A stretch of DNA of 64,000 bases, taken from NCBI RefSeq assembly GCF_014196765.1, contig NZ_JACIEE010000004.1, forward strand, positions 480,435 to 544,434. The letters run 5' to 3'. Position numbers and translations under genes: made by a program. Below are positions 11,895 to 22,360 of the stretch, one piece after another (position 1 is the first letter of the stretch; each line of letters starts with the position of its first letter). The notes under the pieces are model-generated. The model saw only the letters and a program-made list of their open reading frames with translations, did not search any database and had not been told where the DNA came from. The DNA is from Mycoplana azooxidifex (GTDB lineage Bacteria; Pseudomonadota; Alphaproteobacteria; Rhizobiales; Rhizobiaceae).

Positions 11895-12929
11895 ATGACG
11901 GAGATCAAGTCTCACGAGTTCGAGGGCTTTCTCCAGCGAGCGCCGCGATCCGGCGGGATATTCCTGATCTACGGTCCCGACCGAGGCCTTGTCTCGGAAC
12001 GCGCGGGACAACTTGCGCGCATGACCGGCGTGCCACTCGATGACGCGTTCTCGGTCCTTCGGACCACCGCATCGGACCTTGTCGGGCAGCCCGGGCGCCT
12101 GCTCGACGAGATGAATGCGATTGGATTGTTCGGCGGAGACCGGCTCGTGTGGCTGAAGGACGCCGGCAACGAGAAGCCGCTCATCGAGGCGATCGATATT
12201 CTCGACAAGGAGCCACCCAGGGGCTGCAGCCTGATCATCGAGGCCGGTGACCTGAAGAAAGGGGCGGGCCTGCGAAAGGCCGTCGAGGGCTCGAGGGCCG
12301 CCATTGCCATACCTTGCTATGCGGACGATACGCGCGCGCTCAGCACGCTCATAGACACAGAGCTGGAGGCTGCCGGCCTTCGCATCGTACCCGCGGCGCG
12401 GCAGCGACTCATGGAATCGATCGGCGGCGACCGGCTTGCCTCGCGCAACGAGGTGCGCAAACTCGCCCTCTATTGTCACGGCCGGAATGTCGTCGAGGAG
12501 GAGGACGTTATGGCCGCGATCGGCGACGCCAGCGCCATCTCGGTCGATGACGCCGTCGATGCGATCCTGAAGGGAGACAACGGCGCATTTCTCAGCGCCA
12601 TGCAGAAGATCATGTCGTCGAAGACGCCCGTCTTCCTCGTGTTGCAGGCCTGCCTGCGGCAGTTCCAGTTGCTCGAACTGATGCGCGCCGAGATGGATGA
12701 GAAGCGGACCAACGCCTCCCAGGTCATCGCGACGTTGGGTCGTCAGCTTCACTTTCGTCGCAAGCCGGTTGTCGAGCAGGCCTTGCGGAAATGGTCCCTG
12801 CCGGCCCTCCGTCGGGAGACCGCCCGATTGCAATCCGCCATCTTGCAATCCCGCCAGCGCTCGTCGCTGGAAGGCACGATCGCCTTGCAGACGCTGTTGT
12901 CCACCGTACTTCAATCGGCTCGAGGCTGA
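11895..12929 (+). CDS. holA: DNA polymerase III subunit delta
   Basis: This 344-residue protein is collinear with HolA. It has an N-terminal AAA-like domain with IFLIYGPDRGLVSERAGQLA, without an intact Walker A as expected for delta, a central lid domain, and a C-terminal collar region. Delta opens the beta sliding clamp in the clamp loader. It is the last gene of the leuS-lptE-holA operon and faces parB across a 153-bp gap with no clear terminator. Confidence 0.92.
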   Translation: MTEIKSHEFEGFLQRAPRSGGIFLIYGPDRGLVSERAGQLARMTGVPLDDAFSVLRTTASDLVGQPGRLLDEMNAIGLFGGDRLVWLKDAGNEKPLIEAIDILDKEPPRGCSLIIEAGDLKKGAGLRKAVEGSRAAIAIPCYADDTRALSTLIDTELEAAGLRIVPAARQRLMESIGGDRLASRNEVRKLALYCHGRNVVEEEDVMAAIGDASAISVDDAVDAILKGDNGAFLSAMQKIMSSKTPVFLVLQACLRQFQLLELMRAEMDEKRTNASQVIATLGRQLHFRRKPVVEQALRKWSLPALRRETARLQSAILQSRQRSSLEGTIALQTLLSTVLQSARG

Positions 12930-13082
12930 ACCAACCCCGTGACGGTCTCCGCGAGTAGTCCGCAGAGGCGATGACACTCGGCCATTCCGTGTGAGATGTG
13001 CGCGAACAGGGGTCGGATCATCACACTGCTGACGGGTACAGCGCCGAGGCTGCGAGCCCCCGGAGGGACGCGTCCTCAAGCT

Positions 13083-13976
13083 TCAGCGCCGCTCGAGCAG
13101 CCTGCAGATTTCTTCCAGTTGTTCGAGGGTCTTATAGTTGATCCGCAGGTAGCCGCCGTTCGCCTTGTGGCTGACGGTCACATCCAGCCCGAGGCTGTCG
13201 GAGAGCGTGCGCTCCAACGCGACCGTATCGGCGTCCTTCTCATCCCTGGCCGCTTCCTTCCGGCCGTGATCCGGATCCGACTGTGCCTTGATGTCGTTCT
13301 GCGCCATCCGCTCGGCATCGCGCACCGACAGGCCCTTGGCAACGATCGCCTTGGCCAGGCCAACCGGATCGGACGTCGGCACCAGCGCGCGCGCGTGGCC
13401 CGCCGAAAGGGCGCCTGACGCCAGCATGTCCCGCACAGGATCGGGCAGCTTCAGGAGGCGCAGGCTATTGGCGACATGGCTCCGGCTCTTGCCGATGATT
13501 TCACCGAGATCGTTTTGGGTATAGCCATGCTCGGCGATCAGCTGATCATAACCCAGCGCCTCTTCGAGCGGGTTCAGGTCTGAACGCTGGACGTTCTCGA
13601 CAATGGCGATCTCAAGCGCAGTGCGATCATCGACGTTGCGGACGATCACGGGGATCTCCACGAAGCCGGCAAGCTGCGCTGCCCGCCAGCGACGCTCGCC
13701 GGCGATGATCTCGTAGCGCTCGGGAGCGATCGTGCGGGCCACCACCGGCTGGACGATGCCGTGCTGCCGGATCGATGCGGCGAGGTCCTGCAGCTCGGAT
13801 TCATCGAAGTAGCGGCGCGGATTGCGCGGATTGCGCCCGACGAACTCGATCGGCACCATACGGTCCGGATTGACAGGCGCCGACTGCGATGTTCCCATCG
13901 CCACCGGCTGGTCCATTTCCCCGATCAAAGCCGCTAGGCCGCGTCCCAGTCTCCGCTTGGAGTTGTCGTCGCTCAT
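13083..13976 (-). CDS. parB: Chromosome partitioning protein ParB
   Basis: This 297-residue CTP-dependent clamp loads at parS sites. The N-domain has the ParB box GERRWRAAQLAG (about residues 93-104) and the ENVQRSDLNPLEEA segment. The parS-reading HTH follows (YTQNDLGEIIGKSRSHVANS, about 150-170), and the C-terminus is the short dimerization domain. It is co-transcribed with parA, 21 bases downstream of it. Six parS sites are present in this window. Confidence 0.97.
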   Translation of the reverse strand: MSDDNSKRRLGRGLAALIGEMDQPVAMGTSQSAPVNPDRMVPIEFVGRNPRNPRRYFDESELQDLAASIRQHGIVQPVVARTIAPERYEIIAGERRWRAAQLAGFVEIPVIVRNVDDRTALEIAIVENVQRSDLNPLEEALGYDQLIAEHGYTQNDLGEIIGKSRSHVANSLRLLKLPDPVRDMLASGALSAGHARALVPTSDPVGLAKAIVAKGLSVRDAERMAQNDIKAQSDPDHGRKEAARDEKDADTVALERTLSDSLGLDVTVSHKANGGYLRINYKTLEQLEEICRLLERR

Positions 13977-13997
13977 ATACTCTACTTCCGATAGAGG

Positions 13998-14792
13998 TCA
14001 GGCGGCCTTCCGCTGCCGTTCCCGTTGGATAACTTCCGAGGCAAGCTGAAGATAGGCCTGGCTGCCTGCGCACTTCAGATCGTAGAGGATAGCCGGCTTA
14101 CCATAGGATGGGGCCTCGGAGACGCGGACATTTCTCGGGATAAGCGTGTGATACACCTTCTCGCCGAGGTGAGTCCGAACGTCGTTTACCACCTGCAGCG
14201 CAAGATTATTGCGCGCATCGTACATGGTCAGAACGATACCCTGAATGTCCAGGGATGGGTTCACCGTGCGCCGGATCTGGTCCACCGTCTCCAGCAGTTG
14301 GCTGAGACCCTCCAGTGCGAAGAACTCGCATTGCAGCGGGACCAAGACAGAATGGGCCGCGGTCATCGCATTCATGGTCAGCAGGTTGAAGGAAGGCGGG
14401 CAATCGACGAGGATGTAGGAATACTCCGCCGCATCGTCCGCAAACAGGGCTCGCCTCAGGCGAAACACCCGGTCACTCTCGCCTGCTATCTCCATCTCGA
14501 TTCCGAGAAGGTCCATGGTCGAAGGCAGGATCGACAGGTTCGGAACGACCGTCTGCTGGACGATCTCGGCGATCCCGTGGGTGCCCATCAACAAATCGTA
14601 GGAGGAGAGCTTGCGATCGCGTCGGTCGATTCCAAGGCCTGTACTGGCGTTTCCCTGGGGATCCAGGTCCACGATCAACACGCGCTCACCGATCGCAGCC
14701 AGTGCCGTTGCCAGATTGATGGCTGTCGTGGTCTTCCCCACGCCGCCCTTCTGGTTCGCTATGGTGATAATGCGGTTCGATAGGCTTGCCAT
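13998..14792 (-). CDS. parA: Chromosome partitioning ATPase ParA
   Basis: This is a 264-residue ParA/Soj-type ATPase with the deviant Walker A KGGVGKTTT near the N-terminus (about residues 15-23), Walker A' DLDPQGNAS and Walker B YILVDCPPS. It lacks an N-terminal HTH, as expected for the chromosomal, non-plasmid type. With ParB it segregates the origin region. It follows rsmG by 13 bases and so belongs to the mnmG-rsmG-parA-parB unit. Confidence 0.97.
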   Translation of the reverse strand: MASLSNRIITIANQKGGVGKTTTAINLATALAAIGERVLIVDLDPQGNASTGLGIDRRDRKLSSYDLLMGTHGIAEIVQQTVVPNLSILPSTMDLLGIEMEIAGESDRVFRLRRALFADDAAEYSYILVDCPPSFNLLTMNAMTAAHSVLVPLQCEFFALEGLSQLLETVDQIRRTVNPSLDIQGIVLTMYDARNNLALQVVNDVRTHLGEKVYHTLIPRNVRVSEAPSYGKPAILYDLKCAGSQAYLQLASEVIQRERQRKAA

Positions 14793-14805
14793 ATTGGATC
14801 CGCCG

Positions 14806-15441
14806 TCACTGACTGATGCGCGAGAGCCCCGTTATTTCCAGCACGACAGAATCATGCTCAACGACGCTTTCGCGTTTTATCAGATCAAAGCGCCAACGAC
14901 CACGCGCTTTGTCGACTTCGGTTCGATAATCCCGGCCTTTGTGAAAGAATGCCCGACAATCTGCATTTCTGCTCATCCACGGCTCGATGAAGTCCAGCAG
15001 CAGGGGAAGTTCAGCGAGCGCGCGCGCCGATATGGCATCGCAGTCCTGGATGATTGCAGGCGCTGTCTCGATCCGGACCGGATGGACGCTCGCGCGGGCG
15101 CCGGTTTCGGTGATCGCCTGCCGGAGGAAGGCCGCTTTCTTATTGCTGCTCTCGACCAGATGAACCCAGCCGCCGCCAGACTCCAGAAGCAGGATTGCGG
15201 TAATGATGCCCGGGAAACCCCCGCCGCTCCCGAGATCGATCCAGGTCAGCGGCGCCGGGCAGAGCGAATGGATCTGCGCGCTGTCGCGGATATGCCGCGC
15301 ACCAAAGTCATCCAGAGTGGAGGGTGCGACCAAATTGATGGTCTTAGCCCACTTATCGAAAAGGGCGATGAACTTGCGGAGGCGCCGCTCCGTTTCACGT
15401 GAAACATTCAAGTCCGAAAGAGAGATATCCTCAGCTTTCAT
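14806..15441 (-). CDS. rsmG: 16S rRNA (guanine-N7) methyltransferase RsmG
   Basis: This 211-residue SAM-dependent enzyme makes m7G527 in 16S rRNA; loss of the family gives low-level streptomycin resistance. The SAM motif is [13 protein letters not shown]. The ATG overlaps the mnmG stop as ATGA, so translation is coupled. Near the N-terminus the parS site at 15391-15406 encodes NVSRET, meaning a centromere site is written into the coding sequence. Confidence 0.95.
   Translation of the reverse strand: MKAEDISLSDLNVSRETERRLRKFIALFDKWAKTINLVAPSTLDDFGARHIRDSAQIHSLCPAPLTWIDLGSGGGFPGIITAILLLESGGGWVHLVESSNKKAAFLRQAITETGARASVHPVRIETAPAIIQDCDAISARALAELPLLLDFIEPWMSRNADCRAFFHKGRDYRTEVDKARGRWRFDLIKRESVVEHDSVVLEITGLSRISQ
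15391..15406. other. parS centromere site 3 (inside rsmG)
   Basis: CGTTTCACGTGAAACA matches the 16-bp consensus at 15 of 16 positions, and the central 14 bp GTTTCACGTGAAAC is a perfect palindrome. Confidence 0.85.
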
Positions 15442-17315
15442 CCCGCCAGGCTCCGATGCTGTTCGTCGGATTGAGCGCGGCGCAGGGCCGTCAACAGCAG
15501 CGAGATCGCCGCTGGGGTCATCCCATCGATACGCGCGGCCTGGGCGACGTTCGCCGGCCTGTCTCGCGTCAACTTCAGACGCAGCTCATTCGAAAGGCCC
15601 GGCAGATCGTCAAAACTGAAATCGGACGGGATCGCCCGTTCCTCTTCGCGCCGCACATCGGCAATATCCGCCGCCTGCCGATCCATATAGACCGCATAAG
15701 ACGCCTCTATCTCAAGCGCTTCCCTGGTTCGGGGGTCCATCCCCTTCAATTCCGGCCAGACCTGTACCAGCGATTTGATCGAGTGCTCGTTGTAGGACAG
15801 CAGTTCGTAGGCACTCCGTCGCTGCCCGTCCTGATTGATTCTAATTCCATGATTCAATGCCTGATTGGGCGTCAGCCGTAGCGACTTGACGAGATCGCGG
15901 CACCGGTCGAGCTCGGCTTGCCAGGTCAGGAAACGCTCACGGCGCGCGTGGCCCGCGATGCCCAGTTCGATCGCTACGGGCGTCAACCTGAGATCGGCGT
16001 TGTCGGCGCGAAGCGACAGCCGATACTCAGCCCGCGACGTGAACATGCGGTAAGGCTCCGCGACGCCGCGCGAGGTCAAGTCGTCGATCATCACCCCGAT
16101 ATAGCTGTCCGTGCGGCTGAAATGGTGCTGTTGCAGGCCACCGACCTTGCGCGCCGCATTGAGGCCGGCGACAAGCCCCTGGGCCGCCGCCTCCTCATAG
16201 CCGGTCGTCCCGTTGATCTGCCCCGCCAGGAACAGTCCGGGAAGCTTTATGACTTCCAGACCCAGCGTCAACTCCCGCGGATCGACGTGATCATACTCGA
16301 TCGCGTAGCCGGGCTGCAGGATCTCGACATGCTCCAGGCCGGGGATGGTGCGGATGAACTCGCTCTGGACCGCCGCCGGCAAAGACGTGGAGATGCCATT
16401 CGGATAGACTGTGTCGTCATCCAGGCCCTCGGGCTCCAGAAAAATCTGATGTCCGTCACGCTCACCGAAGCGAACGATCTTGTCCTCGATCGAAGGGCAA
16501 TAGCGCGGCCCGACACCTTTGATCTGGCCCGAATACATGGCCGACTGGCTGATGTTGTCCTCGATAATCCGGTGTGTCGCCGATGTGGTCCGCGTCACGC
16601 CGCATTCGACCTGCGGATTGGTGATTGCGTCCGTCATGAACGAGAAGGGGATCGGGTCGCTATCGGCCGCCTGCTGGCCAATCCGGTTCCAGGCAATCGT
16701 CCGCCCCGATAGCCGGGCCGGCGTGCCCGTCTTCAGACGACCGAGACGCAGACCGAACCGCGCCAGCGTCGTTGACAGGCCCAGGGAGGGCTGTTCGCCC
16801 ATGCGACCAGCCGGAGTCGTTTCGGATCCAAGATGAATGAGGCCACGAAGAAACGTTCCCGTCGTCAGCACGACGGCAGCACAACCGATGCGGCGTCCGT
16901 CACCGGCGATCACGGCACTGATCTGCTCGTTGACGGAGAGTTCGATGTCGAACGCGTCGCCTTCGATTACATCGAGATGGGAGATTGCCGCGATCTCAGC
17001 TTGCATCGCCTCGCGATAGAGCCGGCGATCCGCCTGGGTCCGCGGCCCGCGCACCGCTGGGCCCTTGCGGCGATTGAGAAGGCGGAACTGGATCCCGGCG
17101 CGGTCCGCCACGCGACCCATCAGCCCATCCAGCGCATCGACCTCGCGGACGAGATGTCCTTTCCCCAATCCACCGATTGCGGGATTGCACGACATGACGC
17201 CGATCGTATCCCGTGAATGGGTCAGTAGCGCTGTGCGCGCGCCAGTGCGTGCAGAAGCCGAGGCCGCTTCGCAACCGGCATGGCCGCCGCCAATGACAAT
17301 GACATCATAATTCAC
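15438..17315 (-). CDS. mnmG: tRNA uridine-5-carboxymethylaminomethyl modification enzyme MnmG (GidA)
   Basis: This is a FAD protein of about 625 residues that works with MnmE to modify U34 of certain tRNAs. The Rossmann motif [14 protein letters not shown] is at the N-terminus, and the C-terminal MnmE- and tRNA-binding region is complete. I chose the GTG reading VNYDVIV because AAGGA lies seven bases upstream. A GTG at 17342 would add nine residues but lies inside a parS site and has no ribosome site. The stop overlaps the rsmG start. Confidence 0.94.
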   Translation of the reverse strand: MNYDVIVIGGGHAGCEAASASARTGARTALLTHSRDTIGVMSCNPAIGGLGKGHLVREVDALDGLMGRVADRAGIQFRLLNRRKGPAVRGPRTQADRRLYREAMQAEIAAISHLDVIEGDAFDIELSVNEQISAVIAGDGRRIGCAAVVLTTGTFLRGLIHLGSETTPAGRMGEQPSLGLSTTLARFGLRLGRLKTGTPARLSGRTIAWNRIGQQAADSDPIPFSFMTDAITNPQVECGVTRTTSATHRIIEDNISQSAMYSGQIKGVGPRYCPSIEDKIVRFGERDGHQIFLEPEGLDDDTVYPNGISTSLPAAVQSEFIRTIPGLEHVEILQPGYAIEYDHVDPRELTLGLEVIKLPGLFLAGQINGTTGYEEAAAQGLVAGLNAARKVGGLQQHHFSRTDSYIGVMIDDLTSRGVAEPYRMFTSRAEYRLSLRADNADLRLTPVAIELGIAGHARRERFLTWQAELDRCRDLVKSLRLTPNQALNHGIRINQDGQRRSAYELLSYNEHSIKSLVQVWPELKGMDPRTREALEIEASYAVYMDRQAADIADVRREEERAIPSDFSFDDLPGLSNELRLKLTRDRPANVAQAARIDGMTPAAISLLLTALRRAQSDEQHRSLAG

Positions 17316-17341
17316 GATGATATCCTTAGGTTTACTCGCCA

Positions 17342-17357
17342 CGTTTCACGTGAAACA
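17342..17357. other. parS centromere site 4 (mnmE-mnmG gap)
   Basis: CGTTTCACGTGAAACA, 15 of 16 to consensus, with a fully palindromic 14-bp core. It is in the 84-bp intergenic gap upstream of mnmG and only 45 bp from site 5. Confidence 0.87.
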
Positions 17358-17386
17358 CGAGATTAGACTCGCATATGGTGTAGTCG

Positions 17387-17402
17387 TGTTTCACGTGAAT
17401 CA
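17387..17402. other. parS centromere site 5 (overlaps mnmE stop)
   Basis: TGTTTCACGTGAATCA, 15 of 16. Its last three bases are the complement of the mnmE stop codon. With site 4 it forms a closely spaced pair. Confidence 0.8.
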
Positions 17403-18719
17403 CTTCCCGATGCAGAATTCTGCGAAGATCACATCTAGCAAATTCTCCACATCCACGCGACCGGTGATCCTCCCGATCTCATTCGCGGCCAGCCGGAGAT
17501 TTTCCGCCTGCAGCTCGAGCTCGTTCAATGGGAGCGACAGTGCCTCCTCCAGCGCCCGTAGCGTCAACCTCAGCGCCTCGTTATGGCGGTCGCGCGAAGG
17601 AACGGCGAAGGCATTGTATTGACCCAGTTGAGGCAGGTGTCCGCGAATCCGCTCCAACAGCCCATCGATGCCATCCCCCGTCAGAGTAGACACGGAGACG
17701 ACAGAAGGAGCGACATCACTTCGCGGATGAATGTCAGCCTTGGAGGCGACATAGATGGTGGCGACTGCCCCCTCCATATCGGCCGTGCCCGGCATCTCGC
17801 CCCTGTCGAGGAGCCGGAGGATCAGATCCGCCTGCGCCATTGCGGATCTGGCGCGCCGGATGCCCTCCCTTTCCACCACCTCGTCGGTCTCCCGTATTCC
17901 GGCGGTGTCCAGCACGCGGACCGCGAAACCGTCGAGGTCGAGATCGACGGAAACGATGTCTCGCGTCGTTCCCGGAATGTCGGTGACGATGGCCACGTCA
18001 CGCTTGGCCAGATAGTTGATGAGGCTCGATTTGCCGACATTCGGCGGACCGGCGATGACGACGGTCAAACCATCGCGAATGATCTCGCCAGTGCGGCTGC
18101 CCGCCAGATGAGCGCGAAGCTCTCCACCGAGTGCGACAAGATCGTCACGAACCGTCTGACCGACCGCACCAGGCACATCTTCCTCATCGGCGAAGTCGAG
18201 TTCCGCTTCTATCATTGCCCGCGCGTAGGTCAGCCTCCGGGCCCAATCGTCGTAGAGGCGGGAGACGCCACCCGATGCGTGCTCCAGAGCCAGGCGGCGC
18301 TGCATTTCCGTCTGCGCAGCGACGATATCCGCGAGCCCCTCGATCTCGACGAGATCGAGCTTGCCGTTGTGAAAGGCACGACGGCTGAATTCACCGGCGT
18401 CCGCAGCTCGCAGCCCGGGAAACTCGGCGAGGGCGTCGAGCACGGCCCTGACGGTGGCGCGACCGCCATGAACATGTAGCTCGGCCGAATCTTCTCCGGT
18501 AAAGGATGCGGGACCCGGAAAGTGGATGACGAGCCCCTGATCCAGAAATAGACCGTTTCGGGACCGAATCGAGCGCAACTCTGCACGCCTGGGCGCCGGC
18601 AGCGACCCCGTCATCGTACGGATCACGGACGCACTATCAGGCCCGCTGACGCGGACAACGCCAACGCCAGAGGGGAGCCCCCCGCTCGAAAGCGCGAAGA
18701 TGGTGTCGTTTCCGACCAT
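17400..18719 (-). CDS. mnmE: tRNA modification GTPase MnmE (TrmE)
   Basis: This 439-residue GTPase partners MnmG in U34 modification. The N-terminal folate-binding domain is followed by helical segments and the inserted G domain, with GPPNVGKSS (G1), DIPGTTRD (G2), DTAG (G3) and ASKAD (G4, in place of the usual NKxD). The C-terminal CIGK motif with Cys436 is intact. It is transcribed toward mnmG across a gap carrying two parS sites. Confidence 0.96.
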   Translation of the reverse strand: MVGNDTIFALSSGGLPSGVGVVRVSGPDSASVIRTMTGSLPAPRRAELRSIRSRNGLFLDQGLVIHFPGPASFTGEDSAELHVHGGRATVRAVLDALAEFPGLRAADAGEFSRRAFHNGKLDLVEIEGLADIVAAQTEMQRRLALEHASGGVSRLYDDWARRLTYARAMIEAELDFADEEDVPGAVGQTVRDDLVALGGELRAHLAGSRTGEIIRDGLTVVIAGPPNVGKSSLINYLAKRDVAIVTDIPGTTRDIVSVDLDLDGFAVRVLDTAGIRETDEVVEREGIRRARSAMAQADLILRLLDRGEMPGTADMEGAVATIYVASKADIHPRSDVAPSVVSVSTLTGDGIDGLLERIRGHLPQLGQYNAFAVPSRDRHNEALRLTLRALEEALSLPLNELELQAENLRLAANEIGRITGRVDVENLLDVIFAEFCIGK

Positions 18720-18859
18720 GTGTCACCCGGGAGTGCGGAGAATTCGGTTTCGATCGCGCAGTCGTTGGGCGATCAACCAGTCGGCGCACGCAATACACGA
18801 ATGCGGCCGTAGCGTCCAGTATGGAAGCATAGCTCCGACTTGGTTTGGTAGATACGGAA

Positions 18860-18886
18860 AAGGCGGAACCCAGAAGGTTCCGCCTT
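18860..18886 (-). terminator. Intrinsic terminator downstream of rho
   Basis: An 11-bp perfect stem (18860-18870 with 18876-18886) with a 5-base loop, followed on the minus strand by TTTT, lies 39 bases past the rho stop. Confidence 0.8.
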
Positions 18887-18924
18887 ATTCACCACAGAAT
18901 CCGAAGAAAAATCCGGCTTACCAT

Positions 18925-20190
18925 TTAGGTGTTCATTGAATCGAAGAAGTCGCCGTTGTTCTTCGTCTGCTTCAATTTGTCGATCAGGAACTCGATAGCG
19001 TCGGTCGTCCCCATGGGTGCCAGAATGCGGCGAAGCACGAAGATCTTCTGCAGATCCTGACGCGGTACGAGCAGGTCCTCCTTGCGGGTACCGGACTTGA
19101 GAATGTCCATGGCCGGGAAGATCCGCTTGTCGGCGACCTTGCGATCGAGCACGATTTCGGAGTTGCCCGTACCCTTGAACTCTTCGAAGATCACCTCGTC
19201 CATGCGGCTTCCGGTGTCGATCAGCGCCGTTGCGATGATCGTCAGCGAGCCGCCTTCCTCGATGTTGCGCGCCGCACCGAAGAACCGCTTCGGCCGCTGC
19301 AGCGCATTGGCATCGACACCACCGGTCAAGACCTTGCCGGAAGACGGAACGACGGTGTTGTAGGCGCGTCCGAGGCGGGTGATCGAATCAAGCAGGATCA
19401 CGACGTCGCGGCCGTGCTCGACCAGGCGCTTGGCCTTTTCGATCACCATCTCAGCGACCTGCACGTGCCGCGTCGCAGGCTCGTCGAAGGTCGACGAGAC
19501 GACCTCGCCCTTCACGGAACGCTGCATGTCGGTGACTTCTTCCGGGCGCTCGTCGATCAGAAGAACGATGAGATAGCACTCGGGATGATTGGCGGTGATC
19601 GAATGCGCGATGTTCTGCAACAGAACGGTCTTGCCGGTGCGCGGCGGTGCTACGATCAACCCGCGCTGACCCTTACCGAGCGGCGCCACGAGATCGATGA
19701 CACGGGGAGAGAGGTCCTTCGACGTCGGTACCTCCAGCTCCATCTTGAAGCGCTCGTCGGGATAGAGCGGCGTCAGATTGTCGAAATGAACCTTGTGGCG
19801 GATCTTCTCCGGATCGTCGAAGTTGATCGTGTTGACCTTCAGCAGCGCGAAGTAGCGCTCGCCTTCCTTCGGCCCGCGGATCGGCCCCTCGACCGTATCG
19901 CCGGTCTTCAGCGAGAAGCGCCGGATCTGGGAGGGGGAAATGTAGATGTCGTCGGGACCCGGGAGATAGTTCGCATTCGCCGAGCGCAGAAAGCCGAACC
20001 CGTCCTGGAGAACCTCGACCACGCCTTCGCCGATGATCTCCGTGTCCTGCGCCGCCAGCATCTTCAGGATCGCGAACATCAGCTCCTGCTTGCGCATCGT
20101 GCTGGCGTTTTCGACCTCGAGCGACTCCGCAAATGCCAGGAGATCGGTCGGCGTCTTGTTTTTCAGTTCTTGTAGCTTCATTTCAGCCAT
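18925..20190 (-). CDS. rho: Transcription termination factor Rho
   Basis: This 421-residue hexameric RNA helicase has the N-terminal helical and OSB-fold RNA-binding domains (about 1-130), then the RecA-like ATPase with Walker A APPRTGKT and Walker [11 protein letters not shown]. The length is typical and there is no insertion. It sits between mnmE and hemJ on the same strand, with a 196-bp leader in which I see no coding sequence; rho leaders are often autoregulated in other bacteria. Confidence 0.97.
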   Translation of the reverse strand: MAEMKLQELKNKTPTDLLAFAESLEVENASTMRKQELMFAILKMLAAQDTEIIGEGVVEVLQDGFGFLRSANANYLPGPDDIYISPSQIRRFSLKTGDTVEGPIRGPKEGERYFALLKVNTINFDDPEKIRHKVHFDNLTPLYPDERFKMELEVPTSKDLSPRVIDLVAPLGKGQRGLIVAPPRTGKTVLLQNIAHSITANHPECYLIVLLIDERPEEVTDMQRSVKGEVVSSTFDEPATRHVQVAEMVIEKAKRLVEHGRDVVILLDSITRLGRAYNTVVPSSGKVLTGGVDANALQRPKRFFGAARNIEEGGSLTIIATALIDTGSRMDEVIFEEFKGTGNSEIVLDRKVADKRIFPAMDILKSGTRKEDLLVPRQDLQKIFVLRRILAPMGTTDAIEFLIDKLKQTKNNGDFFDSMNT

Positions 20191-20386
20191 GAAGGGGGAC
20201 CATGCGTGATTTCAGGATTGGGGATTGGCGTGCGGGTCAAGACTGAGCTGCAGGGAGGCAGTTCACGATGCGGGATACACATGCCACGAGAGATGAGATA
20301 ACGCGAAAATAGCGATTCAGGGCAACGCCTGCAAGGGCCTCGTAAATTTTCCCGAGAATGGACCCGGCCGGATCCGTAAGGCGTCC

Positions 20387-20926
20387 TCAGAACGGCTTTA
20401 CCACGGCTAGCATCACGATCGCAATCATCAAAAGCGCCGGCATTTCGTTGAGAAACCGCCATTGGCGCGCGGTGATCCTGTTGTCGTCCCGCGCGAAGGC
20501 CTTGACTGACCGGCCGAAAAAGACGTGCACCCCGGTCAGGAGCAGCACAAGCACCAGCTTTCCGTGCAGCCAGCCGCCATGGAAGCCATAGACTGACCAG
20601 GCGAGATAGAGGCCCAGCAACCAGGTCAGCATCATCGCCGGGTTCATGATGACCCGGTAGAGCCGCCGTTCCATCACCTTGAACGTCTCGGACGCCTCGG
20701 AGCCGCGGGCGGCGTCGCTGTGATAGATGAACAGGCGCGGCAGGTAGAGCAACCCCGCCATCCAGGAGATCACCGCAACGATGTGCAACGCCTTCAGCCA
20801 GAGGTAGAGATTCTCCGGCGGATGGAAAACAAGCGCCACAACTCCGAGCGTGAACAGGACGATGACGACCGCCGCCCGGATCCGGGCATGCCGGCCGACC
20901 GTGGGGCCCGTCTGGCGCTCGCTCAT
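20387..20926 (-). CDS. hemJ: Protoporphyrinogen IX oxidase HemJ
   Basis: This is a 179-residue polytopic membrane protein of the HemJ (UPF0093) family, which oxidizes protoporphyrinogen IX to protoporphyrin IX. The conserved motifs LYLWLKALHIVAVISWMAGL and RLFIYH carry the histidines implicated in heme binding. Four hydrophobic segments are visible. The start overlaps the hemE stop (ATGA), so two heme biosynthesis steps are translationally coupled. Confidence 0.92.
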   Translation of the reverse strand: MSERQTGPTVGRHARIRAAVVIVLFTLGVVALVFHPPENLYLWLKALHIVAVISWMAGLLYLPRLFIYHSDAARGSEASETFKVMERRLYRVIMNPAMMLTWLLGLYLAWSVYGFHGGWLHGKLVLVLLLTGVHVFFGRSVKAFARDDNRITARQWRFLNEMPALLMIAIVMLAVVKPF

Positions 20927-21954
20927 CAGACCTGTCCCCGCACCCGCCGAACCAGCGCTGCTACATTCGCCGGGTCCGCCTGCGGCGTTATGCCGTGGCC
21001 GAGATTGAAGATCAGCGGACCGTTGCCCAGCGCATCCAGGATGGCGTCGATCCCTTCGTTGAGCGCAGCACCGCCGGCAACGACGCGCTGCGGATCGAGG
21101 TTGCCCTGCACCGGGCCGTCCTTCTGGAGCTCGGCCGCCAACGACAGCGGGATCGTCCAGTCCAGCCCGATCGCATCCGCCCCGGTGCCCTGGCGATAGT
21201 CCTTCAGGAACAGCCCAGCGCCCTTGGCAAACGCAATAATCTTCGCCTGTGGTCGCTGCGCCCGCACGAGATCGACGATACGCCGGACCGGCTTCACCGC
21301 ATAGGCGGCAAACTCGGCCTCGCCGAGCACGCCCGCCCAGGAATCGAAGATCTGCACGGCATCCGCCCCCGCGTCGAGCTGGGCCACCAGATATTCCGCC
21401 GATTTCTCTGCCAGGATGTCGAGCAGGGCGGCAAAGGCCTTAGGTTCCTTGTAGGCGAAGAACCGCGTCGGTGCCTGGTCCGGCGTCCCGTGCCCGGCGA
21501 TCATGTAGGTCGCCACCGTCCAGGGCGCACCACAGAAGCCGAGCAGGGCTGTCTCCTGCGGCAGTTCGCGCCGGAGACGGCGGACAGTCTCGATCACCGG
21601 GGAAAGATGGTCCATCACCGGCATCGATGCCAGCGGGCGGATCTCGTCGATCTCCAGCGGCCTCAGGCGCGGTCCAGTGCCCTCGTCGAAGCGAACCTCG
21701 CGCTTCAGGGCGTCAGGAATGACCAGGATGTCGGAGAACAGGATCGCCGCATCGAAAGCGTAGCGCCGGATCGGCTGCAGAGTGACCTCCACGGCATGAT
21801 CCGGCGAATAACAGAGATCGAGGAAACTTCCGGCCTTGGCCCGCGTTTGCCTGTACTCCGGCAGATAGCGCCCCGCCTGCCTCATCAGCCACAAGGGAGG
21901 AGGGGAGATCGTTTTTCCGTTCAGGACTTCGACGATTTTTCGCGTGCCGGTCAT
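20926..21954 (-). CDS. hemE: Uroporphyrinogen decarboxylase
   Basis: This 342-residue enzyme converts uroporphyrinogen III to coproporphyrinogen III. The N-terminal signature [16 protein letters not shown] carries the substrate-binding arginines, and the second signature GFCGAPWT is present. It is the gene that flanks the origin in Caulobacter and many Rhizobiales, and here it faces a 406-bp non-coding gap with DnaA-box-like sites. Confidence 0.97.
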   Translation of the reverse strand: MTGTRKIVEVLNGKTISPPPLWLMRQAGRYLPEYRQTRAKAGSFLDLCYSPDHAVEVTLQPIRRYAFDAAILFSDILVIPDALKREVRFDEGTGPRLRPLEIDEIRPLASMPVMDHLSPVIETVRRLRRELPQETALLGFCGAPWTVATYMIAGHGTPDQAPTRFFAYKEPKAFAALLDILAEKSAEYLVAQLDAGADAVQIFDSWAGVLGEAEFAAYAVKPVRRIVDLVRAQRPQAKIIAFAKGAGLFLKDYRQGTGADAIGLDWTIPLSLAAELQKDGPVQGNLDPQRVVAGGAALNEGIDAILDALGNGPLIFNLGHGITPQADPANVAALVRRVRGQV

Positions 21955-22360
21955 CGCCTTTGCGCGCTCCCTCTAAACAAAGAAATCTATATTGAAGAGG
22001 TTTCTATTTCTTAGAGTCGGTGACTATCAAGGATTAAATTCCCTCCACATAAAGCCATGGAGATCCCTCGGCCGCATTTGTAACGGGAGAGATCTCGCGG
22101 CAAATCGGCGTCGATGTGGACAGGTGAGAAAAGGCGGCGGATTCAGAGCCTTAAAGGACCGAGCGATCCGAACATCCTGTGGACAGCATCCGCAATCGCG
22201 TGACACAATGTCACTCGCCGCGATTTGTCCACATCCGACCCGGTCCGTTTTCCAGCGAAACCCGTTTTGTGGAAAAGTCGGCAGTTTTCCACGAGGCGGC
22301 GCCTGAAGCCGCCGAACCGGCTCTCCTGTCCCGGCCTGTCAACAGCCCACGGAGGATCAT
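21955..22360. other. Probable chromosomal replication origin (oriC)
   Basis: This is the non-coding gap between hemE and the PPDK regulator gene, the same position as the Caulobacter origin. An AT-rich stretch near 21975-22040 is followed by DnaA-box-like 9-mers. These are CTGTCCACA on the minus strand at 22115-22123 and 22178-22186, TTGTCCACA at 22225-22233, TTTTCCACA on the minus strand at 22268-22276, and TTTTCCACG at 22285-22293. GANTC methylation sites occur at 22014 and 22140. The promoters of both flanking genes must also lie here. The assignment rests on synteny plus motifs. Confidence 0.75.

Noticed and set aside
20178-20462. A 94-codon open frame across the rho leader
   Set aside because: No homology, no ribosome site, and it overlaps hemJ coding sequence; more likely leader RNA.
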